Part shown: positions 8,226 through 16,187 of the stretch, in pieces
Layout: each line of letters begins with the position of its first letter
Numbering within the stretch: position 1 is the first letter of the stretch
DNA from: DASVFB01 sp963766345
GTDB lineage: Bacteria; Actinomycetota; Thermoleophilia; Gaiellales; Gaiellaceae
Direction of reading: 5' to 3'
Length of the DNA: 64,000 nucleotides
NCBI GenBank assembly: GCA_963766345.1
Contig: CAVXZL010000012.1
Coordinates: forward strand, 930,001 to 994,000
The notes under the pieces: model-generated
Databases searched by the model: none
The model's input: only the letters and a program-made list of their open reading frames with translations
What the model was told of the DNA's origin: nothing
Made by a program: the position numbers and the translations under genes

Positions 8226-9493
8226 GTCGCGCCCCGGACGCTGTTCGCGCGATTGGAGACCAGCATGAGGCCGGCGAGAAGAACGAAGTTCGCGACGACG
8301 CTCGATCCGCCGTACGAGACGAACGGCATCGTGATCCCGGTCAGCGGGATGAGGCCGATGATGCCGCCGACGATGATGAACGCCTGCAGCGCGAACGCGA
8401 ACGTCAGGCCGACCGCGAGCAGCTTCGAGAAGCCGTCGTCGGTCAGCAGCGCGATTCGAAAGCCGCGCGCGACGAAGAGCATGTAGACGAGCAGCAGCCC
8501 GGCGGCGCCGATCAGGCCGAGCTCCTGTGCGAGCGCGGCGAAGATGAAGTCGGTGTTCAGATACGGGATGTACGTGTGCGGTGATCCGGGCGGCGTGAAG
8601 ATGCCGTGGCCGAGCCCGGTGCCTCCCATCCCGCCGTGCGCGATCGCGTACCGCGCCTGCACGAGCTGGTAGCCGGTCGAGTCCGCGTGCTGGAACGCGT
8701 GCAGCCACACGTCGACGCGGTCGCGCACGTGGCCCGAGATCTTGTACACGCCCGCCGAGCCGATGACGAACAGCACGGCGCCCGCGATCACGTACGCGAA
8801 TCTGGCGGTTGCGACGTACAGCATCGCGAGGAAGACCCCGAAGTAGAGCAGGCCGCTCCCGAGGTCGTTCGTCTCGACGAGGACGAGCATCGCGCCGCCC
8901 CAGATCACGAGCAGTGGGCCGAGGTCCTTCAGCCGCCCCTGCGCGAGCACCTCGCGCTTCTCGCGCAGGTAACCGGCGAGGAAGACGATGAGCGCGAGCT
9001 TCGCCAGCTCGCCGGGCTGGAACTGCAGCGGCCCGGCACGGATCCAGAGCCGCGCGCCGTTGACCGTCGTCCCGAAGCCCGGCAGCGCGGGCAGGACGAG
9101 CAGGAAGATCGCGCTCAGCCCGAAGAGGTACTTGTACGACTCGAGCACGCGGTAGTCGCGACCGAGCAGCAGCAGCGTCGCCGAGAACACGCCGACGGCG
9201 ATCACGATCCAGAGCCCCTGCTTGAACGCGTTGTCGGGATTGAGCCGGTAGATCTCGGTCACGCCGACCGCCGTGAGGAGCGCCGCCATCGGCAGGAGGT
9301 ACGGATCGGCGTGCGGCACCGCATAGCGCGCGACGAGGTGCGCGACGAGGTAGAGCGCGAAGAAGATGCCCGCGTACGAGAGCGACGCCGTCGAGACGAC
9401 GGCCTGGCGCGCGATGTACACCGACGCGAACCCGAGCGCCGTCAGCATCGCGACGACGGTGAGGTTGAGCAGCTCCCTGTTCCGCTCGCTCAC
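8222..9493 (-). CDS. ftsW: SEDS peptidoglycan glycosyltransferase (FtsW/RodA)
   Basis: Polytopic SEDS-family protein of 423 residues with about ten membrane segments. It polymerises lipid II into glycan strands together with the class B PBP encoded next. Family sequence is clear in the C-terminal half: GLGHGIFTPPGSPHTYIPY, then DFIFAALAQELG and FVSYGGSS. It starts at GTG 9493, overlapping the pstP stop, and its stop overlaps the pbpA start. Position beside pbpA and the fha genes fits the RodA/FtsW member of the actinobacterial kinase operon. Sequence alone does not tell division (FtsW) from elongation (RodA) use. Confidence 0.93.
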   Translation of the reverse strand: MSERNRELLNLTVVAMLTALGFASVYIARQAVVSTASLSYAGIFFALYLVAHLVARYAVPHADPYLLPMAALLTAVGVTEIYRLNPDNAFKQGLWIVIAVGVFSATLLLLGRDYRVLESYKYLFGLSAIFLLVLPALPGFGTTVNGARLWIRAGPLQFQPGELAKLALIVFLAGYLREKREVLAQGRLKDLGPLLVIWGGAMLVLVETNDLGSGLLYFGVFLAMLYVATARFAYVIAGAVLFVIGSAGVYKISGHVRDRVDVWLHAFQHADSTGYQLVQARYAIAHGGMGGTGLGHGIFTPPGSPHTYIPYLNTDFIFAALAQELGLIGAAGLLLVYMLFVARGFRIALLTDDGFSKLLAVGLTFAFALQAFIIVGGIIGLIPLTGITMPFVSYGGSSVVANFVLLAGLMLVSNRANSVRGAT

Positions 9494-10377
9494 CGCTGCA
9501 CCAGCACCCAGAGAACGGCGGCCGCGACGAGGATCGCGACGATGAGGATCGTGAGCGGCAGGAACCGGCGCCAGCCGGAGCGGCCCTTCGCCTCGGGCTC
9601 CACGGCGGGAGCGACGGCCGTTTGCTCGACGGTGTGCTCGAGCGTCCGTTCGTCCGGCTCCGGGGGCGCGTCGGTGAGCTCGAACGCGACGACCGTGATG
9701 TTGTCTTGGCCGCCGGCCTTGTTCGCGCGGCGGACGAGCTCGTCCGCGGCGTCGCCGAGGCTTGCGCGCCGCTCCGAGAGCACCGTGCCGATCTCGTCGT
9801 CGTCGACCATGTCCGTAAGCCCGTCGGAGCAGAGGACGAAGACGTCGCCCTCGTGTCCCTCGACGGTGAACGTGTCGACGTCGACGTCGGGGTCGGTGCC
9901 GAGCGCGCGCGTGATCACCGACCGCTGCGGGTGGTGCTCGGCCTCCTCGGCGGAGAGCTTCCCGCTGCGGACGAGCTCCGCGACGAGCGAGTGGTCGTCG
10001 GTGAGCTGCTCGAGCTCGCCGTCGCGGAGGACGTACGCGCGCGAGTCGCCGACGTGGCCGAACGTCACGCCGCCGTTCTCCACGAGAGCGACGGTCATGG
10101 TCGTGCCCATCCCGGCGACCTCGGCGTCGCGGCTCGACCGCTCGTAGACGCTGCGGTTCGCTGCCTGCATGAGCGCGACGACGCGCTCGGCGCCGGTGCC
10201 GTTGACGTCGTTCTCCTGCAGCGCGGCGGCCGCGAGCCCGGAGGCGACCTCGCCGGCGCGCGCGCCACCCATGCCGTCGGCGATCGCGAACAGCGGCGGC
10301 TCGCAGACATACGCGTCCTCGTTCAGACGCCGCTTCCGGCCGGGATGCGTCGCGACCGCGGTACGGGCGACTCTCAT
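9490..10377 (-). CDS. pstP: PP2C-family Ser/Thr protein phosphatase
   Basis: Metal-dependent phosphatase expected to reverse phosphorylation by the kinases of this operon. The PP2C motifs appear in order: RLNEDAYV, IADGMGG, HVGDSRAYVL, CSDGLTDMV and GGQDNITVV, supplying the metal-binding aspartates. An acidic linker leads to one C-terminal membrane helix (LPLTILIVAILVAAAVLWVL) with almost nothing outside, so the enzyme faces the cytoplasm. I chose the ATG at 10377 (295 residues) because MRVARTAVATHPG matches the usual N-terminus. A GTG at 10389 would add four residues. There is a 22-base gap from fhaB, the largest within this part of the operon. Confidence 0.93.
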   Translation of the reverse strand: MRVARTAVATHPGRKRRLNEDAYVCEPPLFAIADGMGGARAGEVASGLAAAALQENDVNGTGAERVVALMQAANRSVYERSSRDAEVAGMGTTMTVALVENGGVTFGHVGDSRAYVLRDGELEQLTDDHSLVAELVRSGKLSAEEAEHHPQRSVITRALGTDPDVDVDTFTVEGHEGDVFVLCSDGLTDMVDDDEIGTVLSERRASLGDAADELVRRANKAGGQDNITVVAFELTDAPPEPDERTLEHTVEQTAVAPAVEPEAKGRSGWRRFLPLTILIVAILVAAAVLWVLVQR

Positions 10378-10399
10378 GACGGGCACCACGCGCGCAGCG

Positions 10400-10888
10400 T
10401 CACCGCTCGTACCTGAGGTCGGTCTCTCCGACGCGAATGACGTCGCCGGAGGTCAGCTTCTGAGCGCGTGCGAGGCGAGTTCCGTTGACGTACGTCCCGT
10501 TCGTCGAGCCGATGTCCTCGACCCAGACGCCGTCGCGTCGGGGCTCGATGCGCGCGTGCCGGCTCGAGGCGAACTCGTCGTCGCCGAGGCGGATGTCGTT
10601 CGATGCCGCTCGCCCGAGCGTGATCGCCTTCGCATTGAGCTCGAAGCGGGATCCCTGCTCGAGGGCGTTGCTCCGCACCGTGACGAGCACGCCGGAGTCG
10701 ATCGACTGCGCCTGCCGGCCGAGGCCGGCGGCTGCCGCCTGCTGCGGACCCATGATGAAGCTCTCCTGCGGCATGCGCACGTCGCGCGAAGCGCTGCGCA
10801 CGATCCGCCAGATGAAGAGATAGAGCAGCACGAGGAAGCAGATCTTGAGAACGAGCAGCGCGGTCTGGACCTCGACGGACGCGAGCAT
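10400..10888 (-). CDS. fhaB: Membrane-anchored FHA-domain protein
   Basis: A 162-residue protein with an N-terminal membrane helix (about residues 10-30) and a C-terminal FHA domain (about 85-160) that binds phosphothreonine. The FHA signature is complete: LGRAASNDIRL, SSRHARI, and GSTNGTYVNG. In mycobacteria the equivalent FhaB/FipA is a PknA/PknB substrate that links the kinases to division proteins. Here it lies between fhaA and pstP, in the same order. Its ATG at 10888 overlaps the fhaA stop by one base (TGATG). Its target in this organism is inferred from context. Confidence 0.92.
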   Translation of the reverse strand: MLASVEVQTALLVLKICFLVLLYLFIWRIVRSASRDVRMPQESFIMGPQQAAAAGLGRQAQSIDSGVLVTVRSNALEQGSRFELNAKAITLGRAASNDIRLGDDEFASSRHARIEPRRDGVWVEDIGSTNGTYVNGTRLARAQKLTSGDVIRVGETDLRYER

Positions 10889-11640
10889 CAGGCGACGTCG
10901 CGACGGAACGCGATCTCGGTCGACCCGATCGTGATCTTGTCGCCGTTCTGCAGCTTCGCGCGCTTCGTCCGCATCCCGTTCACCTCGAGCCCGTTCGTGG
11001 AGTCGAGGTCGACGATCCAGTACGCCGTTCCCTCCTGGCGAACCTCGGCATGGCGCCGCGACGCGCTCGGATCCTCGATCTGGACGTCGCAGTCGCGCGA
11101 GCGCCCGAGCGTCGTCCGCTGCTTCGACACGTCGTGGCTCGCGCCGTCGACGCTCAGCGTGACGACCTCACGCGTGACGCCCAGCTCCTCGGCCGAAGCC
11201 GCGGCGGTCGGCTGCTGCGTCGGCCGGTAGATCATCGTCGCGCTCGGCTCCTGCGCGGGCACGGACGGGCCGCCCCGCTGCTGCACCATCCGTGTCGCGA
11301 TGCCGAACTCCCCGACGGCGAGATCGGCGTCGGTGTTGAAGACGACGCGCGGGTCGGAGAGGAGCGCGTAGCTCTCGCGGCGCGCGTGCTCCGCGAGGTA
11401 CTGCTGCAGCTCGTCCACGAGCGACTCCTCGTAAGACGAGAACTGCTCCCGGTCGTCAGGTGCGAGGTAGATCGAGTACTCGTTCGGGACGTACACACGT
11501 GAGACGGAGACGGTCTTGCCCTCGTCCATCTCCTTGGCGAGCTTGCGCGCGAGCTCGACGGGTTGGACGTGCGTTCGGAACGCACGCCCGAAGATCCCCT
11601 CGAAGAGGGACTCGATCTTGTGCTCGATCTGGCGCAGCAT
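10888..11640 (-). CDS. fhaA: FHA-domain protein with DUF3662 (FhaA)
   Basis: Cytoplasmic adaptor of 250 residues. The N-terminal DUF3662 domain (about 1-120, beginning MLRQIEHKIESLFEGIFGRAF) is typical of FhaA. The C-terminal FHA domain (about 165-245) has LGRSRDCDVQI, SRRHAEV and STNGLEVNG. In mycobacteria FhaA binds phosphorylated MviN and tunes lipid II flipping. I use the ATG at 11640 rather than an upstream GTG because the family N-terminus starts there and the extra upstream residues are low in information. The kinase gene ends 26 bases upstream, so both are probably on one transcript. Confidence 0.93.
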   Translation of the reverse strand: MLRQIEHKIESLFEGIFGRAFRTHVQPVELARKLAKEMDEGKTVSVSRVYVPNEYSIYLAPDDREQFSSYEESLVDELQQYLAEHARRESYALLSDPRVVFNTDADLAVGEFGIATRMVQQRGGPSVPAQEPSATMIYRPTQQPTAAASAEELGVTREVVTLSVDGASHDVSKQRTTLGRSRDCDVQIEDPSASRRHAEVRQEGTAYWIVDLDSTNGLEVNGMRTKRAKLQNGDKITIGSTEIAFRRDVA

Positions 11641-11666
11641 CGGAGGTGCGGGGGCTCTTCCCCGCG

Positions 11667-13055
11667 TCAGCCAGTGTAAGTCCTGGCCTCCACGGCTCTC
11701 CGGCCCAACTCGCGCGCCTGACGAACGGCCCACGGCAGGGCACAGGCCGCCAGAGCGGCGACCGGAACCTGCCAGGCGAGCGACTGCGGAGCGGCCTCGA
11801 GCAGTGCGTGGGCCACGGCGATGGGATGGTGGCTGCCCGGGATCCCGTGGCCGATCGGCCCGGCACGCACGGCGTTCGCGACGGCGAGGAGGACGACACC
11901 GGCAGCCGCCGCGACCGCGCGGCGCGCGGGGCCTCTCGTCAACACGAGCGCGAGCCAGGCGGCGGCGGCGAGCGCCGTGTAGAGGAGCGCCAGTCCGAGC
12001 GCGGCATTGCCGAGGGGGAAGATCGGCACCGCGAGCGCGAACGCGAGCCCGAAGCGAGGCGCGCCGAGCGTCAACGCGGCGGCGGCGATTCCGAGCGGGA
12101 GCGCGGCGCGCCCGGGGTAGAACGGCAGCAGCGCGGCGGCTCCCGCGGCATAGATGCCCGTCGCGAGGGCCGGGAGCAGCTGCCGCGTGAACGACGTGAC
12201 GTCGCGGGCTGCGCCGCGGTCATCGCCGCGCGCACGTCCGAGCATGCGCGCGAGCTTTGCGGCCGACGGACGTTTCTTCGGATCGACCACGAGTGCACGG
12301 TCGACGGCTGCAAGCAGCCGGTCCGGCAGGTCGGGCCGCTCTGTGCGCAGCGGCGGAGGCCCCTGGGTGATCGCCTCGGCCGTCTCGCCGAGCGACGGCC
12401 GCCAGAAGGGGTGACGTCCCGCGAGCGCCTCGTACAGCAGCACGCCGACCGACCAGACGTCTCCCGCCGGACCTGCGGGCTCGCCGTGCAGGCGCTCGGG
12501 GGCGATATAGGCGAGCGTCCCCGGGACGTCGCCGGCGGCGGTGAGGGTCTCGCCCTCCGCGAAGCGCGCGAGGCCGAAGTCCAGGATGCGGACCGAGATC
12601 TCTTCACTCTCGCTGTCTGCCGCGAGCAGGACGTTCGCCGGCTTCACGTCGCGGTGCACGATCCCGCGGTCGTGCGCGTGCGCGAGGCCGTCGAGCACCT
12701 GCGCGGCGACCTCGACCGCGACGGCGTCGGTGACGCGGCCCGCGCGGAGCGACTCGCGGAACGTCGCTCCCGGGACGTAGGCGTACGCGATGTAGACGTT
12801 CTCTGCGTCGCGGCCGCACGCGTAGGCGCGCGGGCATGCAGGGTGGTCGAGCTTCGACATCGCCTGCGCCTCGCGCCGCGCGCGCTCGCCCGATTTGCCC
12901 TCCCGCGGGACGATCTTCACGGCCACCTCGCGGCCGCCCTGCTCGTCGCGCGCGAGCCAGACGGAGCCCGAGCCGCCGCTGCCGAGCGGCCGCACCGCGC
13001 GGTAGCGCCCGAGGAAGAGACGGGGCCCGGGACGTAGGGCGAGAGCTTCCGACAC
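11667..13055 (-). CDS. Ser/Thr protein kinase with polytopic membrane C-terminus
   Basis: First gene of the minus-strand wall operon, 462 residues. The N-terminal kinase domain (about 17-280) has GSGGSGSVW, VAVKIV, the catalytic HRDVKPANVLL, DFG and APERL. The C-terminal 170 residues are very rich in Ala, Leu and Gly and contain about six hydrophobic segments, with no PASTA repeats or other outside domain. It takes the place held by pknA in mycobacteria but is built differently, so it may sense the membrane itself or a partner membrane protein. GTG start; the intergenic region to the divergent gene at 13126 is only 70 bases and must hold both promoters. Confidence 0.88.
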   Translation of the reverse strand: MSEALALRPGPRLFLGRYRAVRPLGSGGSGSVWLARDEQGGREVAVKIVPREGKSGERARREAQAMSKLDHPACPRAYACGRDAENVYIAYAYVPGATFRESLRAGRVTDAVAVEVAAQVLDGLAHAHDRGIVHRDVKPANVLLAADSESEEISVRILDFGLARFAEGETLTAAGDVPGTLAYIAPERLHGEPAGPAGDVWSVGVLLYEALAGRHPFWRPSLGETAEAITQGPPPLRTERPDLPDRLLAAVDRALVVDPKKRPSAAKLARMLGRARGDDRGAARDVTSFTRQLLPALATGIYAAGAAALLPFYPGRAALPLGIAAAALTLGAPRFGLAFALAVPIFPLGNAALGLALLYTALAAAAWLALVLTRGPARRAVAAAAGVVLLAVANAVRAGPIGHGIPGSHHPIAVAHALLEAAPQSLAWQVPVAALAACALPWAVRQARELGRRAVEARTYTG

Positions 13056-13112
13056 GGTCCGAAACTCTTATGCCGCCGCCGGTCGGAGTCCTTTCTAATC
13101 CGACGGACTGGC

Positions 13113-13118
13113 TACAGT
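13113..13118 (+). promoter_or_regulatory. -10 box TACAGT before 13126
   Basis: TACAGT lies 7 bases before the TTG start, giving a leaderless transcript. It lies in the 70-base divergent region shared with the kinase at 11667-13055. Confidence 0.5.
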
Positions 13119-13125
13119 CACCCCG

Positions 13126-14292
13126 TTGAGCACAACTGAGGACGACTTCGAGTTCGACTTCTTCGACGAGCCGGACGAAGAGACGATCACGCAACGCCGC
13201 GGGCCGGTCCGCGCGCCGCAGAAGCCGAAGCGTGGGCCACGCGGTCCGCGCCGGCCGACGCATCCGCCCTCGGGCCTGACGCCGATCCTTCGCCTCGTCG
13301 GCCTGATCGCCCTCGCGATCCTCGTCGTCGTGCTGCTCGTGTTCTGGATCCAGGGCTGCCAGAACGACGCGAAGTCGAAGGCGTACCACGACTACATGCA
13401 GAACGTCTCGTCCATCGCGAAGGCCTCGACGCAGACGGGCAAGACGCTGAACAACGTTCTCGTCACGCCGGGGATCAAGCAGGCGGAGCTCGAGCAGAAG
13501 CTCAGCGGGCTCGCGCAGCAGGAGCAGCAGAACGTGGCGCACGCGCAGTCGCTCGACCCGCCCGGGCACCTACGCGATGCGCACCAGCAGATGATCGAAG
13601 CCCTGCAACTCAGGGTCAGCGGCCTGCGCGGGTTGGCGAACGCGTTCCAGACGACGGCGAAGACGAAGGACACCACGAAGGCCGGCGCCGTCCTCGCGGA
13701 ACAGTCGAAGCGTCTCCTCGCGAGCGACGTCGTGTGGGACGACCTGTTCCAGGCGCCGGCGGAGCAGATCCTCAACGAGCAGGGCGTGCACGGCGTCGCC
13801 GTCCCGCGCTCGCACGTCGTCACGAACGCGGACCTGACGAGCGCGGTGACGTTCGCGGACATCGTGAAGCGCCTGCGCGGCGCCTCGACGGGCGGCGGCA
13901 CCAGCACCGGCAGCGGCCTGCACGGGACGGGCATCGAATCGGTGACGGCGCAGCCGCAGGGGCTCGTCCTCTCGCGCGACACGGACAACAAGGTCGTCGC
14001 GTCGACGAGCCTGCGGTTCGAGGTCGCCGTGAAGGACACCGGCGAGAACCTCGAGACGAAGATCCCCGTGACGCTGACCATCCAGAAGCAGGGCACGCCG
14101 ATCAAGAAGACGCAGACGATCCAGGTGATCAGCCCCGGTCAGACGAAGGTCGTCGTGTTCCGGAACATCGACACGACCGGCGTCTTCGGCGTGAAGACGA
14201 CGCTGAAGGTGGACGTGACGCCCGTGCAGAACGAGGCGCGCGTCGACAACAACTCGTACCAGTACCCGGTCATCTTCAGTCTCTCGGCGTAG
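13126..14292 (+). CDS. Membrane-anchored protein with helical and beta outside domains, unknown function
   Basis: A 388-residue protein divergent from the wall-kinase operon. It has an acidic N-terminus (DDFEFDFFDEPDEE), a basic Pro/Arg stretch, and one membrane helix at about residues 55-75. Outside it has a helical region of about 150 residues with Gln/Ala-rich coiled-coil character, a Gly/Ser linker near 250-262, and a C-terminal beta domain resembling CARDB/Ig-like adhesion folds. A TTG start is used; the TACAGT box 7 bases upstream supports it. The Thr-containing cytoplasmic tail and the position next to the operon suggest it may be a kinase substrate or envelope partner. That is inference; no catalytic motif is seen. 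Confidence 0.75.
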   Translation: MSTTEDDFEFDFFDEPDEETITQRRGPVRAPQKPKRGPRGPRRPTHPPSGLTPILRLVGLIALAILVVVLLVFWIQGCQNDAKSKAYHDYMQNVSSIAKASTQTGKTLNNVLVTPGIKQAELEQKLSGLAQQEQQNVAHAQSLDPPGHLRDAHQQMIEALQLRVSGLRGLANAFQTTAKTKDTTKAGAVLAEQSKRLLASDVVWDDLFQAPAEQILNEQGVHGVAVPRSHVVTNADLTSAVTFADIVKRLRGASTGGGTSTGSGLHGTGIESVTAQPQGLVLSRDTDNKVVASTSLRFEVAVKDTGENLETKIPVTLTIQKQGTPIKKTQTIQVISPGQTKVVVFRNIDTTGVFGVKTTLKVDVTPVQNEARVDNNSYQYPVIFSLSA

Positions 14293-14325
14293 CGCCGTCG
14301 TCGGGTCCGCGGCCCGGCTCTCTGC

Positions 14326-14360
14326 GGACATGTCCCGAGTCCTGGACTCGGTGCACGTCC
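14326..14360. repeat. 35-base palindromic repeat, copy B (intergenic)
   Basis: It shares the core TGTCCCGAGTCCTGGACTC (14331-14349) with copy A at 4500-4534 and is the more symmetric copy (GGACATG at one end, CACGTCC at the other). It ends where the -35 region of the downstream gene would lie, so it could act as an operator, a terminator for the upstream gene, or a REP-like element. Confidence 0.6.
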
Positions 14361-14380
14361 GAACCGGACGGCGTCGCGCT

Positions 14381-14386
14381 TAGGAT
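14381..14386 (+). promoter_or_regulatory. -10 box TAGGAT before 14394
   Basis: TAGGAT lies exactly 7 bases before the ATG at 14394, as expected for a leaderless transcript. The palindromic repeat B ends 20 bases upstream, over the -35 position. Confidence 0.5.
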
Positions 14387-14393
14387 CCGGCGC

Positions 14394-14870
14394 ATGAGCG
14401 CCTCGACTGCAGGTTGGATTGCGGTCGCCGCTGCGGTGTTGGCCCTGCTCGGCCTGGCCGCCTGGGCGTGGACGCTCGTGCTCCTGCGCCGCTCGCGCGC
14501 GGCGCAGAAGGTGCTCCTCGGCGGCGACAGGCGCGACATCGTCGACTTCGCCGTTTCGCTGCAGGGTCGCATCGACGACGTGCTCCGCGCCGTCGACGAG
14601 ATCGCGGCGGGCCTGTCCCGCGTCGACCGGCGTGTTGACGGCGCCGTCGCGCGCACGTCGATCGTCCGGTACGACGCCCTCTCGGATGCGGGCGGCCACC
14701 AGTCGGCGTCTCTCGCGATGCTTGACTCGTCGCGTACCGGCGTCGTCATCTCAGCGATCCAGGGGCGTGATTACGCCCGCATCTACGTGAAGGAGATCGA
14801 CCAGGGCCGCGCGCCCGTAGCCCTCTCGCCGGAGGAACGCGAGGCCGTCGAGCGTGCGATGGCCCGGTAG
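14394..14870 (+). CDS. DUF4446 family membrane protein
   Basis: A 158-residue protein with one N-terminal membrane helix (about residues 8-30), a central helical segment likely to be a coiled coil (QGRIDDVLRAVDEIAAGLS), and a conserved C-terminal part. That part runs through IVRYDALSDAGGHQS, LAMLDSSRTGVVIS and ARIYVKEI to a tail with LSPEE. This layout is that of DUF4446, found in Firmicutes and Actinobacteria with no assigned function. I chose the ATG at 14394 because the TAGGAT box and the membrane helix fit it. The HNH gene follows 42 bases later but has its own -10 box. Confidence 0.85.
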   Translation: MSASTAGWIAVAAAVLALLGLAAWAWTLVLLRRSRAAQKVLLGGDRRDIVDFAVSLQGRIDDVLRAVDEIAAGLSRVDRRVDGAVARTSIVRYDALSDAGGHQSASLAMLDSSRTGVVISAIQGRDYARIYVKEIDQGRAPVALSPEEREAVERAMAR

Positions 14871-14899
14871 CGCGGCTCGGCTAAATCCGCGCTTGAAGG

Positions 14900-14905
14900 T
14901 ACATT
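14900..14905 (+). promoter_or_regulatory. -10 box TACATT before 14913
   Basis: TACATT lies exactly 7 bases before the GTG at 14913, the same spacing as at the other leaderless starts in this window. Confidence 0.5.
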
Positions 14906-14912
14906 TCTGCAA

Positions 14913-15431
14913 GTGCAAGTCCTGGTTCTGAATGCGAGCTATGAACCTCTGAACGTCTGCACCGTCAAGCGTGCGCACGTGCTCGTGTTCAAGGGAAAGG
15001 CGGAGGTGCTCGAGACGCTCGACCGGCCGCTTCGTTCCGCGACCTCGACGTTCGTCTGGCCGCACGTGATCCGGCTCGTCAACTACGTCCGCGTGCCGCG
15101 AACCGTGAAGAGGAAGATCTCGCGCCGCGCGCTCTTCGCGCGTGACGGTTGGAAGTGCGTCTACTGCGGCTCGGCCGGGCGACTCACGCTCGACCACGTC
15201 GTGCCGCGGAGCCGAGGCGGCGACTCGGTCTGGGAGAACGTCGTCACGTCGTGCGCGCCGTGCAACCTGCGCAAGGCCGATCGCCTCGTCGAGGAAGCTG
15301 GATACACGATGCGCGTGCGCCCGACCCCGCCGTCGCCGTCGCTCTTCATCCGCATCGCCGCGCCGAAGATCCCGCAGACGTGGGCGCCGTACCTCGGCGA
15401 GGGGGCACTCGGCAGCGCGACCGCCGCCTGA
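14913..15431 (+). CDS. HNH endonuclease family protein
   Basis: Single-domain HNH protein of 172 residues. Residues 1-70 form the conserved N-terminal part seen in chromosomal actinobacterial HNH proteins (VLVLNASYEPLNVC...VFKGKAEVLE). The nuclease core follows: zinc cysteines CVYCG and CAPCN around LTLDHVVPRSRGG and WENVV, with the HNH His in LDHV. Such stand-alone proteins are common in chromosomes and are not homing enzymes; their DNA substrate is unknown. No intron, intein or restriction partner lies nearby. The GTG start is supported by the -10 box 7 bases upstream. Confidence 0.87.
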   Translation: MQVLVLNASYEPLNVCTVKRAHVLVFKGKAEVLETLDRPLRSATSTFVWPHVIRLVNYVRVPRTVKRKISRRALFARDGWKCVYCGSAGRLTLDHVVPRSRGGDSVWENVVTSCAPCNLRKADRLVEEAGYTMRVRPTPPSPSLFIRIAAPKIPQTWAPYLGEGALGSATAA

Positions 15432-15470
15432 CGCTGTGACGAAACTCGCATCGGCGCCGTATATGCGGCG

Positions 15471-16187
15471 ATGGGAACGCGCCGACTCGTCTGGATCACG
15501 GCCACGCTGCTCGCCGCTTCCGCTCTCGCCGGTATCGGAGCTCCGGCGATGATCCGCGCGGAGAGCACCGATCCGGGGCCCGGAACGATCAGCGTGACGG
15601 GCAGCGGGACCGTGACGACCGAGCCGGACACCGCGACGACCACGTTCGGCATCGTGACGCAGGGCGCGACGGCGCAGGAGGCGATGTCGCGGAACTCGCA
15701 GGAGATGGCGAAGGTGATCGACGCACTGAAGCGCGTAGGCATCGCGTCGAAGGATCTCCAGACGCAGTACGTCTCGCTCGACCCGCGCTACGACAACCAG
15801 GGTCGCGAGGTCGTCGGCTACACCGCATCGAACTCGGTCGCGGCGATCGTGCGCGACCTCGCGCAGGCCGGCAACGTCATCGACGCCGCGGTCACCGCAG
15901 GCGCGAACAACGTCGGCGGGCCTTCGCTCTCGCGCGACGACCAAGGCAAGCTCTACAACGACGCGCTCGAGCGGGCGGTGGCCGATGCGAAGGCGAAGGC
16001 CGAGGTACTGGCTCGGGCGGCCGGAGTCTCCGTCGGATCGGTGCAGTCCGTGAGCGAGAACCAGCAGTTCGGCGGCGGGCCGATGCCGATGGGCTACGCG
16101 GTGCGTGCGGCCGCCGTCGAGACGCCGATCGAGGCGGGCACGACGAAAATCGTCGCGAACGTCCGCGTCGTCTTCGCCCTCTCCTAA
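15471..16187 (+). CDS. SIMPL-domain (DUF541) secreted protein
   Basis: Exported 238-residue protein with an N-terminal signal or anchor (residues about 5-25, then IRAESTDPGPGTISVTG). The SIMPL/DUF541 domain fills the rest: VTGSGTVTTEPDTATTTFGIVTQG at the start and AKAKAEVLARAAGVSVGSV near the C-terminus. Related proteins act in the periplasm or cell surface in oxidative-stress tolerance or signalling, but the biochemical role is not settled. A TATAT sequence a few bases upstream of the ATG suggests its own promoter. The end overlaps the convergent sulfurtransferase by 4 bases. Confidence 0.87.
   Translation: MGTRRLVWITATLLAASALAGIGAPAMIRAESTDPGPGTISVTGSGTVTTEPDTATTTFGIVTQGATAQEAMSRNSQEMAKVIDALKRVGIASKDLQTQYVSLDPRYDNQGREVVGYTASNSVAAIVRDLAQAGNVIDAAVTAGANNVGGPSLSRDDQGKLYNDALERAVADAKAKAEVLARAAGVSVGSVQSVSENQQFGGGPMPMGYAVRAAAVETPIEAGTTKIVANVRVVFALS

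Noticed and set aside
14913..15431. HNH protein as a homing endonuclease, restriction enzyme or phage remnant
   Set aside because: It lies in a normal chromosomal context with its own promoter and has the N-terminal extension of common chromosomal HNH proteins; no methylase, intron, integrase or phage gene is near.
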